From Zea mays (lineage: Eukaryota > Streptophyta > Magnoliopsida > Poales > Poaceae), in the NCBI RefSeq assembly GCF_902167145.1, contig NW_023366838.1, forward strand, positions 372,001-436,000: DNA of 64,000 nt, read 5' to 3'. The translations under genes were made by a program, and so were the position numbers. This document shows, in pieces, positions 39,901 to 49,223 of the stretch. Position 1 is the first letter of the stretch, and every line of letters starts with the position of its first letter. The notes below the pieces were generated by a model. The model saw nothing but the letters and a program-made list of their open reading frames with translations. It did not search any database and was not told the DNA's origin.

Positions 39901-40131
39901 GGTATTAACTAATGGTTTTTATTGTGTTGTAATTTTTGATTTTAAACTTCGTTCGCAATTTGTAATAGCAATGTAGCCATATCCTGCTCTCCTTCAGATC
40001 CTACTAAAGCGTCTCCGGGCCCTCACCCGAAAGGAGACGACGAAATTAAAAAGATGGCTGAAGCTATCATGGATCAAGTTGTTAATCAACTCCTTAACGA
40101 AGCTGCGGAAGTTGTACATAGGGAAGACTAA
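36913..40131 (+). CDS. Antisense gene of element 1: PF04195-like transposon protein, spliced
   Basis: Inferred exons are 36913-39018, 39109-39901 and 39998-40131, giving 1010 residues with no internal stop. It runs opposite to gag. Residues ~115-260 match the plant 'putative gypsy-type transposon' family (PF04195-like), with FLKAGLRFPL at ~121 and LHQLTP shortly after. An acidic N-terminus precedes this. Basic NLS-like clusters (PKRKR) lie near residues 414 and 522 inside a long Glu/Ala/Pro/Thr-rich linker. Exon 2 has a charged coiled coil, then a conserved region (SRGDICAFSGARG) shared with element 2's gene. Start: the first ATG after the TATA box; the upstream in-frame TTG is not used. Such extra genes are known in Tat-lineage elements, but their function is unknown. 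Nuclear location is inferred only from the basic clusters. Exon 3 is the least certain part. Confidence 0.8.
39019..39108 (+). other. Intron 1 of the element 1 antisense gene
   Basis: A 90-base AT-rich segment with donor AAAG|GTGCAA and acceptor TTTCTTTGCAG|GG, phase 0. It has no stop and is divisible by 3, so retention would add 30 mostly hydrophobic residues. Element 2 has an intron at the same point of the protein (57136-57209) that does contain stops, which is why I call this an intron. Confidence 0.85.
39902..39997 (+). other. Intron 2 of the element 1 antisense gene
   Basis: A 96-base segment with donor AAATAG|GTATTAAC and acceptor TCTCCTTCAG|ATCC, phase 1, containing stops. Removing it opens a further 44-codon exon to the stop at 40129-40131. 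A matching C-terminal intron occurs in element 2 at 57909-57981, though in a different phase. Confidence 0.7.
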
Positions 40132-41244
40132 GTGCTATTGTAAAAACTTCTGAAATGTAATATGTGTAATATCTTGTAACCCTGAATGTAATATACTTGT
40201 TTTTTATGGTTCAATTCTTTACGATGCATGAAATTTTACATACGTACCGTTTTTTAGTCTTTGACGAAAAAACACCTTCCCTTCTTTTCATGCTTCGTGA
40301 AGAAGAATTTTCATTTATCACAACAATACCCATAATGTTCTGATGAAGAATATCCAAGCTTCGTGAAAATATTCTCCGAAGCTACATTCCGAAGATTAAT
40401 ATTGTATCTCCTTGTGACTTAGCATGTTTTCCCTTTTTCAAAGCATTCTTCCGAAGATCGATATTGTGTCCCCTTCTTGTGCCATATGCAGCATGATGTA
40501 TGATGCTTATGCTATGCAAAATGATGTGATGATGTTATGCTATGTAAAATGGTATTTATTCCGAAGATACATGCACATCCTCGCAATAAAACACATAATC
40601 TTTTAAAATCAGCGTTGACTTTTCGCTGTAAGCCTCCCTTAGGAGCTTCTTCGCCTTTTACTTCAGCGGAATCAGCGTTTATTTTTCGCTGTAAGCCTCC
40701 CTTAGGAGCTTCTTCGCCTTTTACTTTCGGCGGTATTCGCGTTGACTTTTCACGCTTCGCCTTTTACTTAGGCGGTATCAGCGTTTATTTTTCGCTGTAA
40801 GCTCTGCATTCCCTTTGGAACGACTTTGGAGCAAAAAACTTACACTGCGCTCCCTTTGGAACGGCTTTTTGTAACTTCAGCAAACTTACTCTGCGTTCCT
40901 TAGAACGACTTTTTGTTGCTTCGAAGAATTCATACCGTGCCTTTTAAAATAAATTTTTGATAATTCGAAGGTCCTCCTTGCTATCGCAAATCTTTAAGCT
41001 TCAACAACTTAAGCATGTGGGGAAGATATATTTTCCTTGTGGCAAACAATGAAACTATTACATGAGATTTAAAAAGTGTCCTTTATTACACAAAAAATAA
41101 AACTGAATGGAAAAGACTACTATCAAGGTAGGATATTTGTCAATAAATGTGCTTTGACTCTGGCACAGTGCTATTGACTGTGCGAGCTTCGGACTGTTCT
41201 CTGAAGTCCCTTTGTTGTTGAGCATATTGGCCCCCTTCTGGCTG
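40132..41244. other. Noncoding convergent spacer of element 1
   Basis: The spacer lies between the antisense gene's stop and gag's stop, so two genes converge here tail-to-tail. It is AT-rich, with scattered CCGAAG/CTTCGG motifs. I see no coding frame and no trace of pol. About 40610-40960 holds degenerate tandem repeats. Confidence 0.75.
40610..40960. repeat. Degenerate tandem repeats, element 1 spacer
   Basis: Words such as AGCGTT(G/T)A(C/T)TTTTCGCTG, TAAGCCTCCCTTAGGAGC and TTCTTCGCCTTTTACTT recur three to four times with variable spacing, followed by copies of GCGTTCC..AGAACGACTTT. The same words form clean 80-base repeats in element 2 (58495-58785). Confidence 0.8.
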
Positions 41245-42207
41245 CTAGTCTTGTTGCATCGATGGTGGAGGCGGAGGCTGTTGCCAGGAAGCTTGAGGTT
41301 GGCTCGCTGAAGCAACAGAAACTGCAGGGTGGTTGCCTACATATTCTGGGATATAAGGCGAATGATACGAAGCAGTGTGCATGATCTGCTTCGGCTGACC
41401 CTGCTGTGCTGCAGCTTCGGCTATCTCCTTTTGCTTCTGGATGGTAACATGGCACATCCTGGTGGTATGGCCCTTGTTTTCACCACAGAACAAGCAAAAT
41501 ATTCTCCTTGGTTGATCTCCAAATATTCCGCCGAAGCCCCTGGCGCCTTTGCCTCTTGGAGCTGGCGGCCGGAAGGAGCTTTGCTGTTGCCCCGAAGCCT
41601 GTGAGGAGCACTTTGGCCTTTGCTCCTGACTCCCCTTATCATCATTTTGAGTAGAGTTGTGAATTGACCTAACGTGCCTCGGATAAAATCTTCCTCCGAA
41701 GCCCCTAGTCATTTCGGAAAACCTGAAAGCCTCCTCCCTTCTTTGACGAAAATCATTGTCGGCACGAATATACTCGTCCATCTTCTGGAGCAGCTTCTCC
41801 AAAGTTTGAGGAGGCTTCCTAGCAAAGTACTGAGCTGAAGGTCCTGGCCGAAGTCCCTTGATCATGGCCTCAATGACAATTTCGTTGGGCACTGTTGGTG
41901 CCTGTGCCCTCAAACGCAAGAACCTCCGGACATACGCCTGAAGGTATTCTTCGTGATCCTGGGTGCACTGGAATAGAGCTTGAGCAGTGACCGGCTTCGT
42001 CTGAAACCCTTGGAAGCTGGTTAACAACATGTCCTTCAGCTTTTGCCATGAAGTGATCGTTCCTGGTCGAAGGGAGGAATACCAGGTTTGAGCAACACTC
42101 CTGACAGCCATAACAAAAGATTTTGCCATGACTGCAGTATTGCCACCATACGAAGATACTGTTGCTTCGTAGCTCATCAAAAACTGCTTCGGGTCTGAAT
42201 GGCCGTC
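41245..42207 (-). pseudogene. gag: gag of element 1, C-terminal part (split by the nested element)
   Basis: This is the larger, C-terminal portion of a Ty3/gypsy gag. It includes the capsid-type domain (Retrotrans_gag family; QTWYSSLRPGTITSWQKL at about 42060-42120). Further on is a CCHC zinc knuckle at about 41452-41496 with Cys-X2-Cys-X5-His-X4-Cys, one residue longer between Cys and His than the usual CX2CX4HX4C. A Gln/Pro-rich tail ends at TAG 41245-41247. Gag forms the particle that packages element RNA. The upstream part lies at 48695-49149, beyond a 6.5-kb nested insertion. The two parts are in the same frame if the nested element and one target-duplication copy are discounted (about 470 codons), so insertion is the only visible damage. 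No pol follows. Confidence 0.88.
42203..42207. repeat. Target site duplication of the nested element, left copy (CCGTC)
   Basis: CCGTC precedes the nested element's 5' LTR and is repeated at 48695-48699 after its 3' LTR. Both lie in element 1 gag. Confidence 0.95.
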
Positions 42208-43643
42208 TGTAAGGAAAATGGACCCCGGGCCTTTTGGCTAATTGAGTTTTGGTGTTTGATGAACAACACAATCCGTGAACTAATAAGGTTTCTAGTGTTT
42301 GTGTTTGTAGTTCACAGGATGCGAAGAGGATTGGACCAAGGCAATGAGGATGCAACACCTCAAATGAAGACATAAAAAGATGCATAGAAGTCCAAGACTC
42401 AAGAACAAAAGAAGCCCATAGAAATCAGCAAAGAAACCTGAGAAGAGGGCTGTCAGCCAGCGCCTGGTGGCGCACCGGACAGTGCACAGTACCTGTCCGG
42501 TGTGCACCGGACTGTCCGGTGGGACAACCGGACGGTCTGCGCAGAGAGGCCGCAGGTAGGCGCTCTCGGGCTGTAGCACCGGACTGTCCGGTGTGCACCG
42601 GACTGTCCGGTGTGCCAACGGGCAGACGGCAACGGTCGAATCCAACGGTCGGATCCAACGGTCGACTGCTACAGACGCCAACGGTCGGCTGACATAGGCG
42701 CACCGGACATCTACTGTTCAGTGTCCGGTGGTGCACCGGACTGTCCGGTGCACCCGACGACAGAAAGCTGCTGCTTTCTGTCCAACGGCTAGTTGAGGGT
42801 GTGGAGGCTATAAATAACACCCCAACCGGCCATTCTCAAGTGTGAGAGCCCAAGCAACATTCCAATACACATAGTGCATATTTCCAAGTGCTCAAACACC
42901 CAAGTGCTCAATAGAATCACTCGGTGATTAGCGTAGGTGCTTTGCGAAGTGCTTAGGTTAGTTAGACCGCTTTAGCGCTTGCTCTAGGTGAATCCTAGTT
43001 AGTTGAGTGAGTTTAGATAAACCTCACAACCCCTCGGCTCTTGCGCGAGCCGTTGTAATTGTACCGAGTGGGGCGAGAGTCTTGCGAGACCGTGACAACC
43101 GTGTTTGTGTCACGGCCGCCACCGTGTACCGGAGGGAACGAGGCCCGCGGCGTTTCGGCCGGAAGCTCGATAGTGGAGACGGCGGGGAGCGTCCGAGAGG
43201 AGCCGGAAGCGGAGCACCACTTGCGCGTGGAGAAGGCCCGCGGCTCTCTACGGAGTTACTCGACCAAGGTGCTTGGCCCTCGCGTGGGCTTCCCTTTGCG
43301 TAGGGGCACCAACGAGGATTAGTCGGGACCTTGCGCGGTTCCGGATACCTCGGTAAAAATACCGGCGTCATCCACGAGAGTTTGCTTCTCTACTTAGCTC
43401 TTTACATTCCGCATTTATATTAAGCATTTAAGTTTCAATCTTGTTGTCATACTTATTTAGTGTAGATTGAAACTTAGCCTTTGCGGTAGAGATAGCAACA
43501 CTTAGACAAAACCTAGTTTGCACATTCTAGTTTTGATTCTTGCATAGGTTTTGCTCTAGGGATTTAATTGTGGCCAAGTTTAGTAAAAAGTTTTAGAAGT
43601 CCTAATTCACCCCCCCCCTCTTAGGCGTCACCCGTTTCCTTCA
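42208..43643 (+). repeat. 5' LTR of the nested copia element
   Basis: 1436 bases. It contains a TATA box (TATAAATA) at 42809-42816 and four copies of a perfect 17-base palindrome at 42505, 42577, 42596 and 42734. Three differences from the 3' LTR are visible: C/T near 42629, G/A near 43114, and the poly-C length near 43610. Confidence 0.95.
42505..42750. promoter_or_regulatory. Cluster of four LTR palindromes CACCGGACTGTCCGGTG
   Basis: Copies lie at 42505-42521, 42577-42593, 42596-42612 and 42734-42750, upstream of the TATA box at 42809. The same four recur in the 3' LTR at 47557, 47629, 47648 and 47786. Palindromic CG-rich motifs upstream of the TATA box are a known feature of Sirevirus LTRs; a protein-binding role is inference. 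Confidence 0.75.
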
Positions 43644-43645
43644 AT

Positions 43646-43660
43646 TGGTATCAGAGCCCG
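43646..43660 (+). other. Primer-binding site of the nested copia element
   Basis: TGGTATCAGAGCCCG begins two bases after the 5' LTR and matches the 3' end of plant initiator methionine tRNA, the usual primer for Ty1/copia elements. Confidence 0.93.
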
Positions 43661-43724
43661 GTTTGGCTCATTTGAAACGTTTTAGCTTCACCGCTAAAAG
43701 AGCCGACGCTTTTTAGAGGAAGGG

Positions 43725-45833
43725 ATGGATACCCATAGGCCACCACACTTCGACGGCACTAATTTCCCATATTATAGTGCTAGAATGGCTTGCTACCTAG
43801 AGGCCGTTGATCTAGGTGTTTGGAGAGTCACTCGTGACGGGATGAAACCCCTCAAGAATCCCGAGAAACCCACCACGAGTGAGGAAAAAGAAATCCATTT
43901 AAATGCTAGAGCCAAAAATTGCTTGTATGAATCTCTTAGCATGGATATTTTCAATCAAGTATTTACTCTGAAAACTGCTAATGAGATTTGGCTAAAATTG
44001 CATGAGCTCCATGACGGCACATCCAATGTCCGTGAGCAAAAACATTGCCTAGTCTTAAATGAGTATAATTCTTTTGCTATGAAAGATGATGAGCTTGTTA
44101 GAGACATGTATTCTCGTTTGAATCTAATAATCAATGAGCTCAACTCTATTGGCATTAATAAGCTAGGTGATGCGGACATTGTGAGGAAGATTATCTCCCT
44201 GCTACCACAACAAAATTATGGGAGCATCATCACCATCCTTCACAACATGGAGGACTTGAGCAACATGACCCCGACCATTGTGATTGGGAAAATCGCGGCC
44301 TTTGAGATGTCGCGAAAAATGAGTCGGGGAGAGGAGCCAACTTCCTCAAAGCCATATGCTTTTGCATGTGATGAAAGGAAGGGCAAAAAGAAGGCTCCCA
44401 CTCCAAGTTCCTCAAGCGAAGAAGAGGAAGAAGAAGAAGAAAGTGATGATGATGAAGATAATCAACCATGCACATCATCCTCCGAGGACGAAGAAACAAT
44501 CCGACGCGTCGGAAAGGTAATGAGGATGATCCGCAAGATTAATCTAATGGGTGTGCCCCTGCAGGTCGAGGATCTTCTCTTTAACATTGACAGGAAAAAG
44601 CAAAGGAAGAGAGGATGCTTCGCATGTGGGGAGAAGGGCCACTTCAGGGACAACTGTCCAAATATGGCCAAACCCAAAAAGGAGAGGAGCAAAGGCAAGG
44701 CGCTCACAAGTGTTAGAACTTGGGATGACTCTTCAAGTGAAGATGAATCTCCAAGGACGCGCAGCCACCGGTCCTCGTCACGATCATCACGGACATCACA
44801 CAAATGCCTTATGGCAAGAGGTAACAAAAGCATTCCATCCTCTAGTGATGAAAGTAGTAGTGATGATGAAGGTGAGGGAAAGGCCTCTCTAGATGAGCTT
44901 GCAGAAGCCGTAGAATTTTTTCAGGATGTTTGCACTAAGCAAAAAGCTCAACTTAAAAATTTGAAAAATAAGTTGGTTAGCTCTCAAAATGATTACAAAG
45001 GTTTGCTAGAAAAATTTGAAACTTTTGCAAACTTAAATAGTGAGCTATCAACTAAAATTGAGCTGCTAGAATCTAGTGCTCCATCCACTGCTACCGATGA
45101 TAGCCTTATTAAAAAGAATGAAAAACTTAAGGCTAAGTTAGCTAGCTCCCAAGAAGCTATTGAAAATTTGCTAGAGAAAATGGAAATTCTTAGCATACAC
45201 AATAATGAGCTAACTACTAAGCTAGAAAGCATTGGTAGCACCCCAGCAGCATCTTTAGTTGAAATATCTGAAATAATTAAGAAAGATGCTTCTACTTCCT
45301 GCTTTGATTTAATTGATGATTCTAACACCTGCAACCAAGTCGCTATTGAGAATATTGTTATAGAGACATGTACGGATGAGGTTGCAAAGGAAAATGAACA
45401 ATTAAAGCAAGAAGTGGCTCGCCTTGGCAAGGCTTTGTATGACAAGAAAGGCAAAGCCAAACAAATCCAACCTCCACAGGATAACACCACTGCGGGAGTG
45501 AACAAGCCTATGGAGGGAGAAACTGTGATTTGTAGGCTATGCCACAAGGAAGGCCACAAGTCTTTCCAATGCAAGGCGATGACCGGGGATAAACAAAGGC
45601 AAAAGCTCAAGCAAAAGCCATCAAGCAAAATCTCCAGCACCTACATCAAAAAGGTGAACAAAAAGGACGCTACACCATATTTGATCAAGAAGAAAAAGAA
45701 TGGAAAGGTGATAGCAATCAAGGCCAACAAGCAAGCCAACAAAGGAAAGGGGGCCAAACGCATCTGGGTGCCAAAAGAGATAATTTCATCCATGAAAAGC
45801 ACCAAGAAGGTTTGGATCCCGAAAGGGAAGTAA
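43725..45833 (+). CDS. gag: gag of the nested Sirevirus-like element, 702 residues
   Basis: This is a full-length copia-type gag polyprotein. Residues ~1-200 are a UBN2-type gag domain starting HFDGTNFPYYSARM. Then come a Glu/Asp run (~225-245) and a first CCHC knuckle near residue 300 (CFACGEKGHFRDNC). A Ser/Arg-rich segment and a long coiled coil (~385-580) follow, then a second CCHC knuckle (CRLCHKEGHKSFQC) near residue 602. The Lys-rich C-terminus has two VWIPK/IWVPK motifs. Start: the first ATG after the primer-binding site, 80 bases downstream. No protease motif follows in any frame before the 3' LTR, so the product is gag alone. Gag packages the RNA; enzymes would have to come from related autonomous elements. 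The frame is intact, fitting the young LTRs. Confidence 0.92.
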   Translation: MDTHRPPHFDGTNFPYYSARMACYLEAVDLGVWRVTRDGMKPLKNPEKPTTSEEKEIHLNARAKNCLYESLSMDIFNQVFTLKTANEIWLKLHELHDGTSNVREQKHCLVLNEYNSFAMKDDELVRDMYSRLNLIINELNSIGINKLGDADIVRKIISLLPQQNYGSIITILHNMEDLSNMTPTIVIGKIAAFEMSRKMSRGEEPTSSKPYAFACDERKGKKKAPTPSSSSEEEEEEEESDDDEDNQPCTSSSEDEETIRRVGKVMRMIRKINLMGVPLQVEDLLFNIDRKKQRKRGCFACGEKGHFRDNCPNMAKPKKERSKGKALTSVRTWDDSSSEDESPRTRSHRSSSRSSRTSHKCLMARGNKSIPSSSDESSSDDEGEGKASLDELAEAVEFFQDVCTKQKAQLKNLKNKLVSSQNDYKGLLEKFETFANLNSELSTKIELLESSAPSTATDDSLIKKNEKLKAKLASSQEAIENLLEKMEILSIHNNELTTKLESIGSTPAASLVEISEIIKKDASTSCFDLIDDSNTCNQVAIENIVIETCTDEVAKENEQLKQEVARLGKALYDKKGKAKQIQPPQDNTTAGVNKPMEGETVICRLCHKEGHKSFQCKAMTGDKQRQKLKQKPSSKISSTYIKKVNKKDATPYLIKKKKNGKVIAIKANKQANKGKGAKRIWVPKEIISSMKSTKKVWIPKGK

Positions 45834-47245
45834 GTGAACCAAAGGTCATCGGGAAATTTGGAGACTTGGCAAAGTTGGGATGTATATCATGGGATACATC
45901 ATATTGGATCAAGTTTAGTGCCAAGTGGGTTAGTGAAAACTTTGGACCCAAATTTCCCACCCATGACTAAGGTAACTAGTTTTATTGTATTTCTCGTTTT
46001 TAGATATGCGTATCTATTTATCTTTTATCTAGTTTACCTTTCTTGCCTAGTATTACATTTGTTATGTACTTTTGTTCAAAATCATGCATACTAGGTAAAT
46101 CATATGGTAGGATTGCTTGTTCTTAATTCATACTCTTAAGCAAACCTACATGGCTTAAAATGTTTATTTAAGCATGGCACATAGCTTTTATATCACTCCA
46201 TAGTAAATGATGCATCAATTGAAAATTTTTGATTTCTACAAGTGTATCATTTAACTTATATGTGCCAAAGTTAGGATTATGGATAATTTGCCCCTCTTGA
46301 TATCAAATCAAAGTGCATGTCTCCTACAAGTATTCAAAACTTGTATGCACACCTTTAGGGGGAGGTTACTCTATAATCTAACACTTTGAGACTAACACCT
46401 TTTCAAGTCTATTTCATGTGATAGTCTCATTGTAAGGAAAAAGAGGTCCCCGGAGAAAGACAACAATCTTCCACTGCAAAATCTCAAAGAACTCTCATGT
46501 CTCTCAAGCTCGCCATTGATCTTCAATTGGTATCTTTTGAGACTACTTTCAGTATCATTTACATGTCTTCTCCAATATTTGATTAGACTATATTTCATAT
46601 CATATGCTTCCTTGTCGCAAAAAAATGCATAAGTGGTTAACTCATATTCTGTTACCTATGCATAAGGGAAGTTAGTCTTTTCAAATCATGTCTTGCACCT
46701 CTAATTTTCACATGCTTTTTCCTAAGTAGAGGATCTCTGTCAGGGGGAGTATTTCTTCATCTCTAAAAGGGGAGAAAAACTCTTTCCAAAGGAGAATACT
46801 CATTTAGGAGAAATAATCTTTTGAGGAACTCCTACTCATGGTATCTTTCATGATCTACAAGTGGTATCATTCATGGCTTAATTTAATATACTTCTAGTGA
46901 TATCATTTGTTGAGGGCAAGATTTTATTTACTTCCTACATGCTTTTAATGTCTTCCTTTTCGGTGGTTGATGCCAAAGGGGGAGAAGTTTAGGGGCCAAA
47001 GCAATGAAAACTATATCAAACACCAAACACCACCAATTTAAAATTTTATATCTACAAATGACTTTTCAAGTGGTTTTGGTTATTTGGTCCAAAAATAGGA
47101 AGTAAGTGAATTATGGAGTTAGGGGGAGGCTTAAGTCCATAATATCACATTGAGGGACAATCATGCATCTTAGCAAGTAAAATGCATATTTACAGTCAAA
47201 TACTTGTATTATTTGCTTGCTTTGGTTGTGTTGTCATCAATCACC
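45834..47245 (+). other. Noncoding 3' region of the nested element with repeated purine tracts
   Basis: About 1.4 kb of AT-rich sequence with no supported coding frame. Purine tracts resembling the real polypurine tract occur at about 46357-46365, 46742-46749, 46765-46778, 46975-46987 and 47121-47129. This is where pol is missing. Confidence 0.75.
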
Positions 47246-47259
47246 AAAAAGGGGGAGAT
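47246..47259 (+). other. Polypurine tract of the nested element
   Basis: AAAAAGGGGGAGAT directly abuts the TG of the 3' LTR; this form is typical of Sireviruses. Confidence 0.92.
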
Positions 47260-48694
47260 TGTAAGGAAAATGGACCCCGGGCCTTTTGGCTAATTGAGTT
47301 TTGGTGTTTGATGAACAACACAATCCGTGAACTAATAAGGTTTCTAGTGTTTGTGTTTGTAGTTCACAGGATGCGAAGAGGATTGGACCAAGGCAATGAG
47401 GATGCAACACCTCAAATGAAGACATAAAAAGATGCATAGAAGTCCAAGACTCAAGAACAAAAGAAGCCCATAGAAATCAGCAAAGAAACCTGAGAAGAGG
47501 GCTGTCAGCCAGCGCCTGGTGGCGCACCGGACAGTGCACAGTACCTGTCCGGTGTGCACCGGACTGTCCGGTGGGACAACCGGACGGTCTGCGCAGAGAG
47601 GCCGCAGGTAGGCGCTCTCGGGCTGTAGCACCGGACTGTCCGGTGTGCACCGGACTGTCCGGTGTGCCAACGGGCAGATGGCAACGGTCGAATCCAACGG
47701 TCGGATCCAACGGTCGACTGCTACAGACGCCAACGGTCGGCTGACATAGGCGCACCGGACATCTACTGTTCAGTGTCCGGTGGTGCACCGGACTGTCCGG
47801 TGCACCCGACGACAGAAAGCTGCTGCTTTCTGTCCAACGGCTAGTTGAGGGTGTGGAGGCTATAAATAACACCCCAACCGGCCATTCTCAAGTGTGAGAG
47901 CCCAAGCAACATTCCAATACACATAGTGCATATTTCCAAGTGCTCAAACACCCAAGTGCTCAATAGAATCACTCGGTGATTAGCGTAGGTGCTTTGCGAA
48001 GTGCTTAGGTTAGTTAGACCGCTTTAGCGCTTGCTCTAGGTGAATCCTAGTTAGTTGAGTGAGTTTAGATAAACCTCACAACCCCTCGGCTCTTGCGCGA
48101 GCCGTTGTAATTGTACCGAGTGGGGCGAGAGTCTTGCGAGACCGTGACAACCGTGTTTGTGTCACAGCCGCCACCGTGTACCGGAGGGAACGAGGCCCGC
48201 GGCGTTTCGGCCGGAAGCTCGATAGTGGAGACGGCGGGGAGCGTCCGAGAGGAGCCGGAAGCGGAGCACCACTTGCGCGTGGAGAAGGCCCGCGGCTCTC
48301 TACGGAGTTACTCGACCAAGGTGCTTGGCCCTCGCGTGGGCTTCCCTTTGCGTAGGGGCACCAACGAGGATTAGTCGGGACCTTGCGCGGTTCCGGATAC
48401 CTCGGTAAAAATACCGGCGTCATCCACGAGAGTTTGCTTCTCTACTTAGCTCTTTACATTCCGCATTTATATTAAGCATTTAAGTTTCAATCTTGTTGTC
48501 ATACTTATTTAGTGTAGATTGAAACTTAGCCTTTGCGGTAGAGATAGCAACACTTAGACAAAACCTAGTTTGCACATTCTAGTTTTGATTCTTGCATAGG
48601 TTTTGCTCTAGGGATTTAATTGTGGCCAAGTTTAGTAAAAAGTTTTAGAAGTCCTAATTCACCCCCCCCTCTTAGGCGTCACCCGTTTCCTTCA
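47260..48694 (+). repeat. 3' LTR of the nested copia element
   Basis: 1435 bases, almost identical to 42208-43643. TATA box copy at 47861-47868. It ends CCTTCA, followed by target duplication CCGTC. Confidence 0.95.
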
Positions 48695-49149
48695 CCGTCG
48701 AATATAGGAAGATGAGGCGGCTTGTAGGACGGAGGCCAAGGTGTAGCCTGCAACTCAGCGGACAGAGGAGAAGCATCATCAAAAGCAAAATTTCCATGGT
48801 GGAAATTCTCATACCAGTCATCTTCGTTGAAGAAATCCTCCTGATGAAGGTCTTTATGCTGAGGCCTTCGGTTCTGCTCATCCTGAGTAAGATGATGAAC
48901 TTCTTCAGAGGCTTCGTCTATCTGCCTTTGCAGTTCAGCTAGCCTGGCCATCTTTTCCTTCTTCCTGTGCACCTGTTGATGAAGCATCTCCATGTCTCTG
49001 ATTTCTTGGTCTAGCTCATCCTCTGGCGGTGTCGGGCTGACAGCCTTCCTCTTCTGGCTTCGGGCCTCCCGAAGGGAGAGAGTCTCCTGATTGGGGTCCA
49101 GCGGTTGCAGAGCTGCAGCCCCAGTTGCTGAAGCTTTCTTCGGCACCAT
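48695..49149 (-). pseudogene. gag: gag of element 1, N-terminal part (split by the nested element)
   Basis: The start codon is at 49147-49149, about 75 bases inside the 5' LTR and just after the primer-binding site. The ~150 residues are charged: a basic/Pro-rich start, then a coiled coil (QEIRDMEMLHQQVHRKKEK) and an acidic/aromatic stretch. The frame then runs into the nested LTR and stops at once. The rest of gag is at 41245-42207. The nested element reads in the opposite direction to gag. Confidence 0.87.
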
Positions 49150-49204
49150 AGCAAAGGTTTATGATTGCCGAAGGTGTTCAAAACTCAAAGAGTGGAAGTG
49201 AGTT

Positions 49205-49222
49205 CACCGGAGGTGGGCGCCA
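49205..49222 (-). other. Primer-binding site of element 1
   Basis: On the minus strand TGGCGCCCACCTCCGGTG begins one base inside the 5' LTR. The TGGCGCC start fits a tRNA ending GGCGCCA (aspartate-type in plants); the rest is not checked against a tRNA. It is identical in element 2 (62943-62960). Confidence 0.8.
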
Positions 49223-49223
49223 A

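Larger units (their letters stand above)
42208..48694 (+). mobile_element. Nested Sirevirus-like Ty1/copia element, gag-only
   Basis: The element has LTRs of 1436 and 1435 bases starting TGTAAGGAAA and ending CCTTCA, 5-bp target duplications, a methionine-tRNA-type primer-binding site and the tract AAAAAGGGGGAGAT before the 3' LTR. Sirevirus marks are this tract type, several GGGGGAG tracts upstream of it, and repeated 17-base palindromes in the LTRs. The 3.6-kb interior encodes only a gag protein followed by 1.4 kb of noncoding sequence. Protease, integrase, reverse transcriptase and RNase H are all absent, so it is non-autonomous. LTRs differ at about three places by eye, so insertion is very recent. 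Confidence 0.93.

Noticed and set aside
40132..41244. Remnant pol in element 1
   Set aside because: No protease, RT, RNase H or integrase motif appears in any frame between gag and the antisense gene; only AT-rich spacer and repeats.
41870..42385. A separate minus-strand gene across the gag/nested-LTR junction
   Set aside because: It is an out-of-frame reading of gag running into the copia LTR; the gag frame has the capsid and zinc-knuckle motifs.
43007..43371. Open frames of 87-131 codons in the copia LTRs (both copies, both strands)
   Set aside because: They fall in the GC-rich part of the LTR, overlap each other on opposite strands and resemble no known protein.
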